This document shows, one piece after another, positions 1-12,200 of a stretch of DNA of 64,000 nucleotides. The notes beneath the pieces are model-generated. The model was not told the origin of the DNA. It saw only the letters and a list, made by a program, of their open reading frames with translations, and did no database searches. Numbering within the stretch: the first letter of the stretch is position 1; every line of letters starts with the position of its first letter. Both the position numbers and the translations under genes were made by a program. The DNA is from Paragonimus westermani. Taxonomy: Eukaryota; Platyhelminthes; Trematoda; Plagiorchiida; Troglotrematidae. The DNA lies in assembly GCA_008508345.1 (NCBI GenBank), contig QNGE01000123.1, forward strand, positions 313,599-377,598, read 5' to 3'.

Positions 1-313
1 TCTGGTGGATCTGTACTTTGTGTGAGGCTTCCGTCAGCTACCCATTCAGACAGACGTTCGGAAATCAAATTAGGTTGATGTCTTGGCTTTGTGCTTCAAC
101 GGAAACTCAAAGTCCACATCGGCTGAAACTGAAATCCAAAATCCTTGACAAGAACAGTCACAACTTTGAAAATCTTACTCTTTTTTAAACAGCATAGCTA
201 AGTTTTATGATTCAGAACCAATGAAAGTTGTTTCGTTATACACCTAAGTAGCTATCACAGTTGCGACACTGTCAACTGGGTTGTAAGGTTGAAGATGACC
301 ATCGAGGAATCGT

Positions 314-474
314 TCATTTGATCTCCGTGTTTTTTAGAGAGCTTTTCAGTGAGCAAAACCTAAATGACCTGTTCCGGTAACGCTCAGAGAGGTTATACAA
401 GGTCATTGTTCTCTCAAAATCTTGAGGAACAAAGTATCCTTGATGCAAGCACAACTGTGCGCCACTAGCCTCCT
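314..474 (-). CDS. Candidate last coding exon, product unknown
   Basis: On the minus strand a pyrimidine-rich acceptor (TTTTCACCTTCTACAG) opens a frame of about 53 codons that runs to a TGA. The first two exon bases complete a codon, so the previous exon would have to end in phase 1. The peptide is hydrophilic with segments such as HQGYFVPQDFERTMTLYNLS and ends in a Lys/Ser-rich tail. I recognise no domain, and the upstream exon would lie at higher coordinates that hold no clear partner. The call rests on the strong acceptor plus an uninterrupted frame; a chance ORF is possible. Confidence 0.28.
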
Positions 475-3400
475 CTGTAGAAGGTGAAAAGCTCGTCACT
501 TCTTTCAAAAGATTATCAAATTTTAATGGTGCTCAACTTACGCAAGTCCAACTGTCGTGCATCACCCACTTTTATTCGATGACCACCCGTTACTAGATCA
601 CGAGTTGTTAACACTACACTTGAAATTAGGAAGGCTGATTGCGCCATCAACTCACTGACCATTATTTCGTGTTTTCAACATTCTGACAATTTGTTCCTAG
701 TGAAGCTGTCAGCTTGGAAATCTTCTGCGAATAAAAAAACAACCAAGGTTTTTCTGATTATATGTTAAGTTTTACTCTAATAAGCTTAGTTCTGGCTGCT
801 TCAGAAACCAACAGCCGATCTGATTACAAACACAGAGTGCAGATCACAGCAAAGCTTTCAATTTAATTGGGAGAAAAATTGTCACGTGTAGAAGGTTGCG
901 GTAAAAATTCCTCGAGGTCCATTAAGCTCTATAGTTGTTTCATTACCGCTAAACAAATCGTACGCCAAAACAGTGATACCAGTACCGTAATACCTAATAA
1001 CTCTCAAATCTTGCTGTCTTTTCACGTTAATTTTTTAACTGTACATTCCAGGTTTGATATGATTAGCGAACATATTTTTCCTAAAATACACAGGTAGTAC
1101 CACCTTGGGAGGTGTATCGAGTAATTCATGATCGGAGTGTGCTTACAACTTGATTTACACAACGTTATTCTTCCGTCTCCGTCTTGGCACTGACTTGCAA
1201 GTAGCCAAACAGCCGGTTCTTTTGTGCTTTTTATTTAAGGGTCTACGGCTAATCGATTCCACTGGTGGTTTCCTCGCTTCTTGCATGAACGTTGAACAAC
1301 ATACTCGACAGTGCTTTATGTTTCTAAGTGAGAAAGTCTAAAAGATGCAATGTGCTTTTTAATCAAGCTAACCGTCTGGCATTCTTGGCAAGTGTGATTA
1401 AAATCATTATCATTTTCTTGGGAGGTGGTTGTAAGGTGTGCTTCTTTACACCGGTCATATTGCTTGGCGTCACTTTAGCGGTGAATTACGGTTCTTTCAT
1501 CGGTTAGCGGTTTAAGCGCTCAGGCTTATGTAATGGACGAACCTGGTTATGGAATTTCGGAGTGTTTCGTAATATGCACCCTTGTTTGTGAGTAGCGTAC
1601 CACCTACGCTTAGAAATTAAAGGGCATGTTTCAACCCCATGAGAATAGGCGATCAAAGGTGATTGTTGGAATCGTGTGTGTGCACTACGTGGGACATGTC
1701 ACCAAGGCAAATGATGACACAGGGCTGCAAAATGTGTGCTATTCAAATTAATGTTCGCGTTTGTTATTCTGTTTCCACGTAACTTGTAATGGTGCTCTCG
1801 CAATGAGTAACTCCCCAAGGCAACCTTCTTTTTCGGTCAGAACAGGAGTGATGGTGGACATCACAAAAACGGATAATTCTGTCCGTGTACGTATGGTGAA
1901 AAGATATGACTGCTTGTAATAAAGTTTCCAGAACAGTGATACACACCACGATGCTCACTATAGCCATCATGCGCTGCGTGGTGCTTACTGATCATCACTT
2001 TTAGACTCAATCCTTTCTAATAAAATTCCTTCATTAAACGTTTGTCCCACTGGTTTCAGTACCAGTTAACAAAGCGCCAATCACCGGTCACCCCATGTGC
2101 ACTTTCTTCAAGACAGAATGAAAATATCGGAAGTGTTCATTCGTCCCAATGACTGATATCATACATCACACACAAACTTTAAAAAAATGTACTGTTTATA
2201 ATTGGTACGTATCCTGTTCACACTTCATAGGTGTGGATAGATGTATCATTGAAAAGTGTTAATTGACACCGACCACGACTACTGGAAATAAAAATGTCGG
2301 TTCTAACTACTCAGGATGCTCACCCTTAGACAAACACTGACCTACCAGTTTTTTCTCTCTCTGGAGGAACTCCCCCACTCAAGCTGTCTCCACCAGAAGA
2401 ATCCAACCGAAGACAAAATTGACTATAGAAACTCGGTTTGTTGATGTGCTTCAGGAGGCGATGTGAAATATTGTTCGGACTGTTCAAACCATACAATGTG
2501 TATGATTTAATTTCCCCATTCTGGTAAATAAACCGATATCTTAAGTCAGTTTAACTTTAACCTTATTCACGTAAGGTTAAATGAGAGAAGACCAATACCG
2601 ACCAACGTTCCACTAAGAGATGTATTTTTAGACTCCAACGCTAGTTTCTTTAACTAAAGAATACCTTTTCATGTATTAATAGTGGGTGCATCAGCGAGCA
2701 CTTTACGGTACTGTTAAGAAATCAGAATTCTTACCAGCCGGGTCCCAGATTAAGCATATTCGACCTGTGTATTGATGTGTGCATGTATGTTCAGTACTCT
2801 CTATTATCTACGATAAACAAATGATCGTAGGACTAAAAGTTGGCCGACAGAAATCGGATATTAAATACTTGATTCAGCAATTGTCAGTTTTACAATTCAC
2901 GCATATTCTTTCCCGGTCGAACAATGAAAGTTGGTCCATTTATACTCTGATATTAGATCTTGTTGGTCAGCTGGTTTCGGTTGACCACATGCACAAAAGA
3001 ACCAACTGAGGAGTTCACATATACTGATCATTGAGTTAAGTCACTCAGGAGATTGGGAACAGAATTTTTCCTGCAGATTCCGTGATAATATGGAAAGGTT
3101 TATGAAAAAGCAGACGCACAGTAATCACGTTGTAGAACCAAGCTGATGAGTTATCCGTACAGAAAGCATTAAAAATTCTGTAGCAGGTTTTACTCAGAAT
3201 TACTCATTTGTCATAAGCTACCACCATTGCTTAATTGTGTCAGGCTCCTCAGTTAGATTGTATTCAACAAGAATACTTAACCGTTAGGTCCCCCTTGCAT
3301 TTCCAGTCTGAAGCATACTTAAGTTACTGCGGGCAGAACAATGCTCTTATCTGTTGTATGCGTAGATCAGGTTTCAGATAGTTTGGAACAGTGGTGTTGT

Positions 3401-4110
3401 AGCTTGGGTTGATGGTCTTAGTATTGGTCGTGGGTTTTCATCTAGAAGTGTTCGATTGAATCATTGAAACCAGAAAGCATATGCAATCTCATCGAACTAT
3501 TTTTGCCGATAAACTTCATATTTAATGGTCGATTCTACAACAAATTAAAGGAACTTTAAGCGGTTTGCCCGTATCTGGATTTATCGAAGAGGCGGTCAGG
3601 TATAGGTTAAAGAATATCGCGCTACCAGTGATCAAACCGAAACACTGGATATGATGGGTTGGTGATGTATTTGTAATTCCTAAACATCCAATGAATAAAG
3701 ACACACAGGATGCTAAACGACGTTTCACTGTATACTAAATTCAAGATGGAGCTTGAAACCGATAACCAACTGTTGTCTTTAAGTTTAATAATCAAGCGCA
3801 AACCTCATGTTGACCTAAGTATATCGGAATTAAACACACACTAACGAACTCCCCAGTTTTCTCATCAATCACTTAGTCTATTCAAACGAGCCGAAACACA
3901 CTGCAGCACCGCAGGGCTCCGGAGAAAGGAAGAAAAATACTTATGCCAATTATTTCTTTTCAAAGACGGAGTCTACTATAGAACGAAAGAGATTCCAAGT
4001 CTACCGAGCTGTCAGCGAAACGAACTGTACTGTCATACACGAAAACTGCCTCGGGAATGACAGCTAAACTTCTGAGACTACATGGCATCACGCTAACACA
4101 TAAGCCATTA
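475..4110. other. No convincing gene
   Basis: About 3.6 kb of AT-rich sequence with stops in all frames. The short open stretches (for example 867-1097 and 2779-3009 on the plus strand, 1764-1970 on the minus strand) lack paired splice signals. Nothing repeated or structured was recognised. Confidence 0.5.
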
Positions 4111-4114
4111 ACAG

Positions 4115-4702
4115 CAGTACGAAGGGTACTATCAAAACCAAAAGAACAAACGGAGCAACTTAAACAGATCAAACCAAAGTCGAGGCTGGACAATGGTTAA
4201 TCAATCAGACGGAACTCCAAAACAAAGAAGTGAATCACTCAATCAGTTTACAACCAATCCGAATCGGGGTCATAGTGCGGCAGTGACAGAAAGCAGCCAA
4301 TCAGACTCCATCTCAAAGACTCAAGGACTCCAGGGAATAAACAACCGGACATCGGGTAAAAGTTCAAATGGTACAAAATCAACTAGTGGTAGGCCAAGTC
4401 AAAGGTCGGAAACGACGAAAAGCGACCAACCAGAATTGAGGTTGGTAGGTCAACCCACTCTGTTGCATGAGATCAGGCCTTCGTCGAAATTCACCAAACC
4501 ACACGCTCAAAACTATACGCTGAACACTTACGCACTGATGATGTCACCTGGCTTGGTGACGAAACGTTTGTTACCTAAATGCCAAGTTCTGCAAATAGAC
4601 CAACACCAAAGCACAGCAGGTTTTATCGCATGTTCACCTTCATTTTCCTCCCGTCAGAGTTCACCTGAGAATCTTGAAAGCCATAGCTGCAAGCTGTACT
4701 AG
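4115..4702 (+). CDS. Candidate low-complexity Asn/Gln/Ser/Thr-rich exon
   Basis: The frame is open from a TAA at 4109 to a TAG at 4702, the longest plus-strand open frame outside the retroelement's antisense. An AACAG acceptor-like site lies just before 4115; an in-frame ATG is at 4193. The encoded product (about 195 codons, 169 from the ATG) is rich in N, Q, S, T, K and R for its first two thirds, for example SESLNQFTTNPNRG, and would be disordered. The DNA there is purine/A-rich with loose repetition of CAATCAGAC-like words (4201, 4241 and 4299 areas). It could be a disordered exon of a nuclear protein or simply a purine-rich low-complexity tract that avoids stops. No partner exon was identified. 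Confidence 0.3.
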   Translation, partial: QYEGYYQNQKNKRSNLNRSNQSRGWTMVNQSDGTPKQRSESLNQFTTNPNRGHSAAVTESSQSDSISKTQGLQGINNRTSGKSSNGTKSTSGRPSQRSETTKSDQPELRLVGQPTLLHEIRPSSKFTKPHAQNYTLNTYALMMSPGLVTKRLLPKCQVLQIDQHQSTAGFIACSPSFSSRQSSPENLESHSCKLY

Positions 4703-6158
4703 AAACATGCGGAATAATGAATAAGACGCTAGAAAAGCTTTATGCTAGTTCAACCTTCCTGGGTCAAATACTTTCTGAAGTTATTCAGGAGGTACTGCTG
4801 TTTACCCGAACAATAGACTTTGAAGTTCCTGCTGAACACTTTCCAAAAATGTACCAAAACTGTATAAGTGGTTATTAACCCGCTTGCAAAGTAGGTGAAT
4901 ACTTTGATTTCTTCAAAAAACGACGTTGTAGATTGACTGAGAACTATGCGTAAGTTTAGGGCATATGAATCCCACTGGTTGAAGTGGTCTTTTACGATTA
5001 CTGCTAAAAACTTGGAACCACAAATTTGCTACTTTTAGTTCTAAAAAGTAACCTGAAAGTTTGAAATCTATGCAACTTGTGTTCAAAGCAGTAGTCTTTC
5101 TTGACGGAAAACGTGAACTGCAGGCTAACACGGTGTGTTAACAACACACGTTGATTAGTTAACTGATCCACTAAATTTATCCTAGACAGATGAGCGATAA
5201 AACTGGCACAACCTTTTACTAGAAGTGCGGGAAAATCGCCCAAACTTTGGAGAAAGTTATTGTTTACTGCGAGGTTAGTTTTCTCTGGACGTAGGTGGCG
5301 CAAAGTGCACGCCGCACGTGGGCACAGTTCGAAATGTTAACCAATCAGATTGTAAGCTCGAAAGGATGGAAATCGATGGTTAACACTTTCTCGAGCTAAT
5401 TTCAAGACATTTAGAAAACGAGGTATGTAAAAAGCAATCCATAAAAAGGTGCTAATTGTAGGATGGTGTTGTAGCTTAATCCGACTGAGACAAACGGTGA
5501 ATCGCATGTGTACATCACGTGTTGCCTTTGAAACGCAGAAGAATCTGAGTTACCCAGCTGTGTTTCAGATAAATCCAAACTATGTTTTGTTAAGAAAACG
5601 AACTGTGAAAAATACCGTAACTCAACAATCACCGTAAAACTATTTCTTCTCATAAGCTCAGATGTTCTCAAATGATTTCTCTGTGATAATTTATTTCTCC
5701 TTTCAATTTAACTTGTGTGTCGGATATTCTAACAACACCATTCCAACACTTATGTTCGGTGGTTTCCATTCGTTAACCTAGCATGACGAACGATTGTTAG
5801 CCCATACCAACTTCAGATCGTAAAAGTACTACCGATATGCAGTAAGAACACCCTACAATAACCAATATCTTCTCTAACAGAAAAGTCAGAAAATGTATAC
5901 CCACGGAAGACAATCTACTTTAAAGCCATTCTTTTTGCACAAAGTATGTTCACTACGCCGACGATCTGATGATCATCATTTCCAATTAGGATATTCAAAA
6001 TATGAAGACCCTGACTGCTTCACTGAGCAAAATAGACATGTTTCGCCTGCCTAACCTCGGTCAACGTGATCACTTAAATCGCCGATTAAAAACGCTCTCC
6101 TAGATGGCGGTGTGCCGCAGACAATCACCTACCTGCATGCGTACTATTTCCAGTTTTA

Positions 6159-6182
6159 TCACTTAGTAATTCACTTAGTAAT
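6159..6182. repeat. 12-bp tandem duplication
   Basis: TCACTTAGTAAT occurs twice in perfect tandem. It is too short to assign to a family and probably reflects replication slippage. Confidence 0.8.
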
Positions 6183-7630
6183 TATTAACATTCTTCTGGA
6201 ATATTTCACGTCACTTTTGAGTTAAGCGTTGGCTAGAGCCACGATGCCTCTGGTCAGACTGTTACAGGTTATAACGATGATGTTGTTGAGGTTATGTGAA
6301 TTACGAAAGTTACCGGAAGATGTTTTTTTCTACCCAGAATGCCGCCCTAGTGAGGGGCACCAACGTACCTATTCACCATGGGAACTGTTCGAATCCTCAG
6401 GCTAGTAGTACTTCATAAGCTGGGCATTAACTGCTATTATCGTGATCACTCAGGGCAATTTAGGTTTCTCGACCCAATGTGTAATAGACCACGGCGTTGA
6501 CAGAGAATGATACCAACCAGTTCATATTTGCATGAAAACCCCCATTCCTGATCAACCAAATACAAACGTCTGGCGGTTGTTTAGATTGTACTCTGGCCGC
6601 GGCAGCATGTGAAATTTCTTACCCCAAGGCAAAGGGCAAAATTGCCCTCTATTATACTTTCATCCTTCCGTTTAGCTAAACCAGCTGGTGCTACAAGCTC
6701 TAAACTACTAACTATCCAAAATATTGAACACTGAACATTAGATTTCGTTCTTTACGGGGATAAGCGTAATAACATCAAGGTTGATCTTAGATGCTTATCA
6801 TTTGCCAAAATCCTTGAAGCCCGAGGGTAGAACTGTTATGTTATGATGGTTGTCAGTTTGTTCATTAGCCTATTTTTTGTGGGCTAATACACCCAATCCA
6901 TCTATCCACCTTGAGAGATAGTGAAATACTGCATCTCTGAGACAATTCCACAACAGCAATCGTCGATTATGAGACCCGATCCCAGAGAACGAAATTCAGT
7001 ACACTTGTGAAAGGCGAATACCACGATGACCTCTGGTTACGACAGTACTGAGCAGTAAAGCCCAACTATTCTCTTCTTCTATCGTAGTTGTTTACTTTCA
7101 GATACCAGAAGTTGCTTGCCAAGCCCATATATTATTATACTGTGACCTATTTTGAGACATTTCGAAGCCCTGACTAACTAGTGAATAACGAATGCCATGT
7201 GATACAATGTTTCACCGAAGCGTGTAAACTGTGTGACGCAAAATCTAACGGCTTGATCACGAGGTTATTCACTGTCCGACTAATCAAAGCTCTTCACATT
7301 AAGTTAGGGAAAGGGTCGGATCAGCTTTCAAAACCTCCAATCAATCAGCCGACTGTTCACTTAAGCGGTTTTCTTTGTATTAGATTAAATGTTTTGTTGG
7401 TCAAAAACACCTGATTTCTAATCTTTCCTTTCACCGTGGGGATATGTTAGTTATACCAGCTCCCTTAAACTTCTCAAGCGGTGGCTTCTAGCTTTAACTC
7501 GGAACAGACCGAAAGGTCTGCTGTTAATTGCGTTTGGAATTTCACTCCGCCTGTTTAGAGACTCGTCGTCATCTATTATAAGTTTAAAGCAGCAGGCAAG
7601 TTTAGAAGCAGCTCAACTTAACTAACATAA

Positions 7631-7658
7631 GGAATCCCGGAATCCCGAGTGGAATCCC
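7631..7658. repeat. Three GGAATCCC units
   Basis: GGAATCCC is present at 7631, 7639 and 7651, the first two directly adjacent and the third after a 4-base spacer (GAGT). A local micro-duplication with no visible function. Confidence 0.75.
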
Positions 7659-8751
7659 GTCAGAAGAATCTTGTACAAGTTTACAAGACGTCTTAAAAAA
7701 TTCCCCATTCCTAAACCGACTCTCTATAGTTTGTGACATTTCTCGGAGATTTCTGCGCATCCGTTGCTTCGTGTAATGAGAAAACCCAGATTAATAAATT
7801 CAAATAACACCTCTGTTAGAAAGATACGTCTACAGCATTTTTAACATATACTGATGAATATATGACTTAAGTGCAGTAGTCATAAACGGCTTCCCACACT
7901 GTATATCACGAGCTGTTTTTGAGGCGGTTGTAACCGCCAACTGGAAGATATCTGTTTGAGTACAGATAACTGTATATCTGATTCAGACAGTCCTGGCAGC
8001 CAACGCTGATCGACTGTGTGCGTGTGTGCACGTTGTAATTTGACCTCACAATCTCCAGTTGGCTTTGGCATATAAAACCACTAACTACAGTATATAGTTA
8101 ATGAAATGTTGTAGAATATACCCAAGTAATGCATCAAGCAAAAAAATTTGCATCTCCATTGTCACAATAGTTGTGGAAAACAGTTGTTTCACATAAACAC
8201 GCGGTCAACTTGAAATCGTGTGTGTTGTAGAAGACAAAATCAATGGCATAACTGTTTAGCTGTTTAGTTTAGAGTTTTGTGAAACGTAAAGTGAACTTCA
8301 AACCGCCGCATGGATGCCTAGTGAAAAAATGTGCTCAAGAGACCAAAAAATGTGTTTTCTAATTCTGCAGTGTTGTAGTTTACCTCCCGTTTTGTTTCTG
8401 AATACGATGCATACATCTCGAACTTACCGGAAGAAGTAGATTAGCACTTTAATTCAAGCGTTTTTCGCGGTGCTAAGTCCACCAGGATTGAGTGTAGATT
8501 TTAGATACGAACGAACGGTGCGATATAGTTGTCATGGACAATAGTGAGTGTCTTAATAAGAATACGAATTTCAGCCTCTTCGATGTGCATTCGCATCATA
8601 CAAAAAGTGGGCTGACCTTCTTAAAGCTGGACAGGCAAAGTAACGCCTTCTGGTTTACGGCAAAGAGGTACAGTAACAACGGTGGAACAGCTTGTCAGAA
8701 CCAGACCTGCGAGCAGCCACACGCTACATACTCACGACTTACAAGAAGTAT

Positions 8752-8800
8752 GGCATCGTAGCTCAACCGGTGGAGCGATTGCCACTCTGAAGACCTTAGG
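8752..8800 (+). repeat. tRNA-like 5' piece of a SINE (truncated)
   Basis: GGCATCG-TA-GCTC-AACCGGTG-GAGC has the layout of a tRNA acceptor strand, two linker bases and a D arm with a perfect 4-bp stem; TAGCTCAACCGG matches a pol III A box. No B box follows: after CTTAGG the sequence runs into AAAATAAATTG, the far end of the adjacent inverted repeat. I read it as a truncated tRNA-derived SINE head. A genuine tRNA gene is excluded because the anticodon and T arms cannot be folded. Confidence 0.45.
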
Positions 8801-8831
8801 AAAATAAATTGCTGATGAGTAGTCGGGGATA

Positions 8832-8912
8832 TGGTTTATTTTCAAGTTGCCCATCACTCACAGTTGACCGTAGCCTTCGCATTCAGATAGGCTTTCCAGC
8901 CAGCCCCTTTTG
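8832..8912 (-). repeat. SINE 3' body, inverted copy
   Basis: Read on the minus strand, this segment matches plus-strand 9164-9240: a 48-base core centred on CTATCTGAATGC aligns with 8 differences by eye (about 83%), followed by a shared CAACTTGAAA(A/T)TAAA tail. The two copies lie head to head about 250 bp apart. This copy has no recognisable tRNA-like head beside it. Confidence 0.6.
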
Positions 8913-9007
8913 ATTGCAGTTAACAGAGAGTAACTGTGTCTTCTCTCGAGACGATCGGGCAACCTGATCATTGCTCACAGGCGAGAGTAGTTGAGCGTTC
9001 AGATTTG

Positions 9008-9245
9008 ATAATTCGCTCGTGCCTAATGTGAGGTCAATGGCGCAGTGGTTAACACGGTTGCCTCATGATAGTAACGGCCGGAGTTCCAGTCCCGGCCGTG
9101 GCAAGGATAGGCACTAGTGACGAGCTCTAATGAGATCGAAACTCGAGTCTCGTGCTTCTTTCCAAAAGAGGCCGGCTGCAAGGTCTATCTGAATGCAAAG
9201 GCTGCGATCAAATATGTGATGTTCAACTTGAAATTAAATTGGTTC
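9008..9245 (+). mobile_element. tRNA-derived SINE with possible hammerhead-like remnant
   Basis: Head: A box TGGCGCAGTGG at 9038-9048 matches the pol III consensus exactly; B box AGTTCCAGTCC at 9082-9092 fits 9 of 11 positions. The 44-base spacing is that of a tRNA. A GCCGG/CCGGC stem flanks the B box and GTTGC/GTAAC could be an anticodon stem. Body: 9121-9158 reads CTAATGAG..CGAAAC followed by a small ACTCGAGT palindrome, GTC and TCGT pairing back to ACGA, the order of a type I hammerhead ribozyme, but with one core base changed (G5 to A) and almost no stem II. The 3' part is the repeat shared with the inverted copy at 8832-8912. The 5' flank GATAATTCG..GTGCCTAATGTGA recurs at 58.8 kb. SINEs of this build (tRNA-like promoter plus hammerhead) are known from schistosomes (Smalpha). 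The element is degenerate. Confidence 0.5.
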
Positions 9246-12200
9246 TCGAATTACGTGATATTGGATAGAATTTAGCATAAAAACGGTGTGTTAAGAAGTA
9301 CTTTCTCTGAGTGATTCGTTTGTCACGCAGTTTAAGAACTATATTAACCCCATTTTTTCTGGAACATGGAACTGCCCAAATGTATGTCCTGATACCACCA
9401 GGAAGGATAGAAAGCAGAATTCTGCCAAACTTCCAGGTAGTATGGACAATTCAGTATAGCTCTAGAGAGTATTACTTTCGTTAGTTTAATCGTCCACATG
9501 TCACCCTGATCGACGATGCTAATTTGGGAATGATTAAATGCATGGTGATATACTATCGGCGTAGGTTTACCAATCCAATTAATTTTCAAACGCCCGCTTG
9601 AAACAGGACAAAGTGGCAGTCCTTAACGCCTCCAGAGTTTCACTCATAAACAAAGCAGGACGCACCCCTTATGTTGCACTGATTATCAGTTAAGCGTATC
9701 TGGGCCTCAGTCTGCTTTCATTAAGAGTGTGTTTTGAAATTGTGGTTGAGCTGTTGAATGTGCAATTAACTACAGTTATTATGTCCAGGTGGACACGACG
9801 GCTTAATCGGGATACCGTGTGCACAATTTGTTATTCTGGTCAGACCTCTCAGCATCTTTTGTCTACTTTATTCAGTGTTTTAATTTTTAAGCCGATTGTC
9901 ATAACACTATTTAAATCGTTTGATTTCATTGTCAGCATTCTCGAAGAATTTCAGTAATTTTGAAAGTTTATAGCGTGGCTGGTATTTCATCTTACATCAA
10001 GTTTCCAATTCTTGCGTTATTTTCAGCTGGAAGGAATCTCCTCGCAAATGTAAATAACAGAAACGATAGGCCAAGAGACGTTAGGTAACGCTGAATTAGA
10101 TGGGTGCTGTTCTTTCCAAGTTTCAGTACCACGAAGATCGTTGTCAAACTAAGTCATGGATAGGTAAATGTTGCGGATTCCTATAATATATTTTTAGAGG
10201 TGCAGTCAAGCACACGCGACTAATCAGACTGGGCTGTTCATTACTGATGGATTTTTACTCCAATGAAATTGCGGTTGACGTGAGCTTGAAGGGAAGCTTA
10301 TGTTCCGCAATGAACGGGAAAAAGCGAGTGATTAGTAGCCTTTCTTATGGTGTATTTTCAGATCTTTACCAGCTTACATCCAACCAAAAAAGAAATATTG
10401 TCAAATCCAGTTAGAGTGTGAATGCCGCCGTGAGTGTATTGGGCCAAAATCAATTACTGTAGATGTAATATAATGGCCTAGATTTTTAGGTATAGTTCCA
10501 TAGTAACCTAGCGTTCAATTGTGAAAGATCCAAGGCTGAATGTAAGGAATAGACCAACGCATTCACTAAAAAACTGTAGACAATCAAAATAAAAATCAAA
10601 CCTTTCACTTATTTGATGTGAACAACTTATACTGAAATAGAAACGGATACTAGCATGTACCCAGTTGAAAGCGTTCTAGTACGGGTTTTGTGTTTTATAC
10701 TAAGAGAAACAGAGGTATCCTCTCCATTTTCTGTTTGGACTATATGACATATATCCGAAAATGTGTTTGACATGATTTTTCAATCCGAACTATGCTGCAA
10801 GCATGGTATAATTGGAACGCTGTTTACTGCTGTGCATGACACAGAAAACGTGTAACTGGTCCACTGAATTAGACTGAGTAAAATTTCGCCTGTTCCTCTG
10901 ATTTGGTTTGGTAAGCAACGCATGCCAAATGTTGAGGCAGGTAATCATTTACATCATCGTTTAGGAATGTTGTTCCACACAGCATCTTATTGCAGTCAGT
11001 TGTGCAAACATATTCCGCTAATTTTCAGCTATTCAAATCAAATTTTACATCATCTGCGCATAGTTTTTTTCAAGTGCCTTCTAGGTCAAATTTGTTTTCA
11101 CTTATAGTGAGGGTTGTTTTATCATTGACAGGGCTCAGATTGAAATGCGGCACTTCGTTTCGCAAAACGCGATCAAAGTGTACATTTTGTCTAAGAAACA
11201 ACAACCACTGATCTTTTCAAACTTTCATTATTTGCATTAACTGTAGCGCTGTAACTGTCGGATGACGGCAAAAAGTGTGAAAGATAAATTTTTTGGCAGA
11301 AAATAAAATGAATTTGAAACCAAAGTAAAATGAATTGTTAGCAATGAAAATTGAGTTGAGTTGAGAAAGTAGAATTGTTTTAAACCTACAAATGATTGTG
11401 GATGCAAAGCATATTCGAGGCAATTTATTTGATAAAGGCTCTACTGAAAGAACGAGTTCTGTTTAACCGTTTTGTTTTTTGAGGTTTGGTCATTTTTTTG
11501 CTTACCCCTTGAAGTGGTTTACCGAATAGTGTTATGTTAACTCGTATCAGGGAAAGTTTGAACTATTCTGGCTATTCACTCACTTGTGACCAACAATAAT
11601 TTGTAATGTCAGTGAATATGGAAAATCATACACTGTGCAAGAACTGGTAGACGTACTATAAAGTACAGTATGCTACCGGCAGCAATTCGTCGAAAACATT
11701 GGGTATTTTTAAAATGTGTTGCAAACTTCCATGGGAATAAAAACTCAAAGTTGATATACCTTTATTCAAGAAACCTGTTTACAAGCGAAAAGTGATTTTT
11801 GTGTTGGACAATTTTTTCAAGTGCACTAACCTCTAAGGACCGTCAACTGCAATATTGTTGGGGTTTGAATTGGACATACTGCATTCAGAAACCGAACCGT
11901 ATTCACTTCGGTTACGCTGTGGTCTCAGGAAATAAAATGAAAGTATATAAACCCGTTCCAATGAAATCTTTACAAAACAAACGGACAAGTTAATCTCGAC
12001 ATTAGATTGCTGCTATTTTAACGGAAACCGGAATAGAGGCCATTCTGCCAGTTTTTGGAAGTTTCTCGAAGTATAACTAATGGAAGTTGTCTTATACATC
12101 ACATTTCACTCCTTAACATGGTATTCAACCGAGACAGAATGAAAGTTATAATGTTGTTTTTTCAATCAGTACTTCCTAAATCTGAATCCTTGTTGTTAGG

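Larger units (their letters stand above)
4703..8750. other. No convincing gene; small direct repeats
   Basis: Intergenic-looking sequence. A minus-strand open frame at 5004-5303 (99 codons) has no clear acceptor. Two short direct repeats are present, a perfect 12-bp doublet at 6159-6182 and three GGAATCCC units at 7631-7658, reported separately. Confidence 0.5.

Noticed and set aside
8810..8830. CTGATGAG resembling a hammerhead core
   Set aside because: No GAAAC within reach and no stem II; it lies in the tail of the inverted SINE piece.
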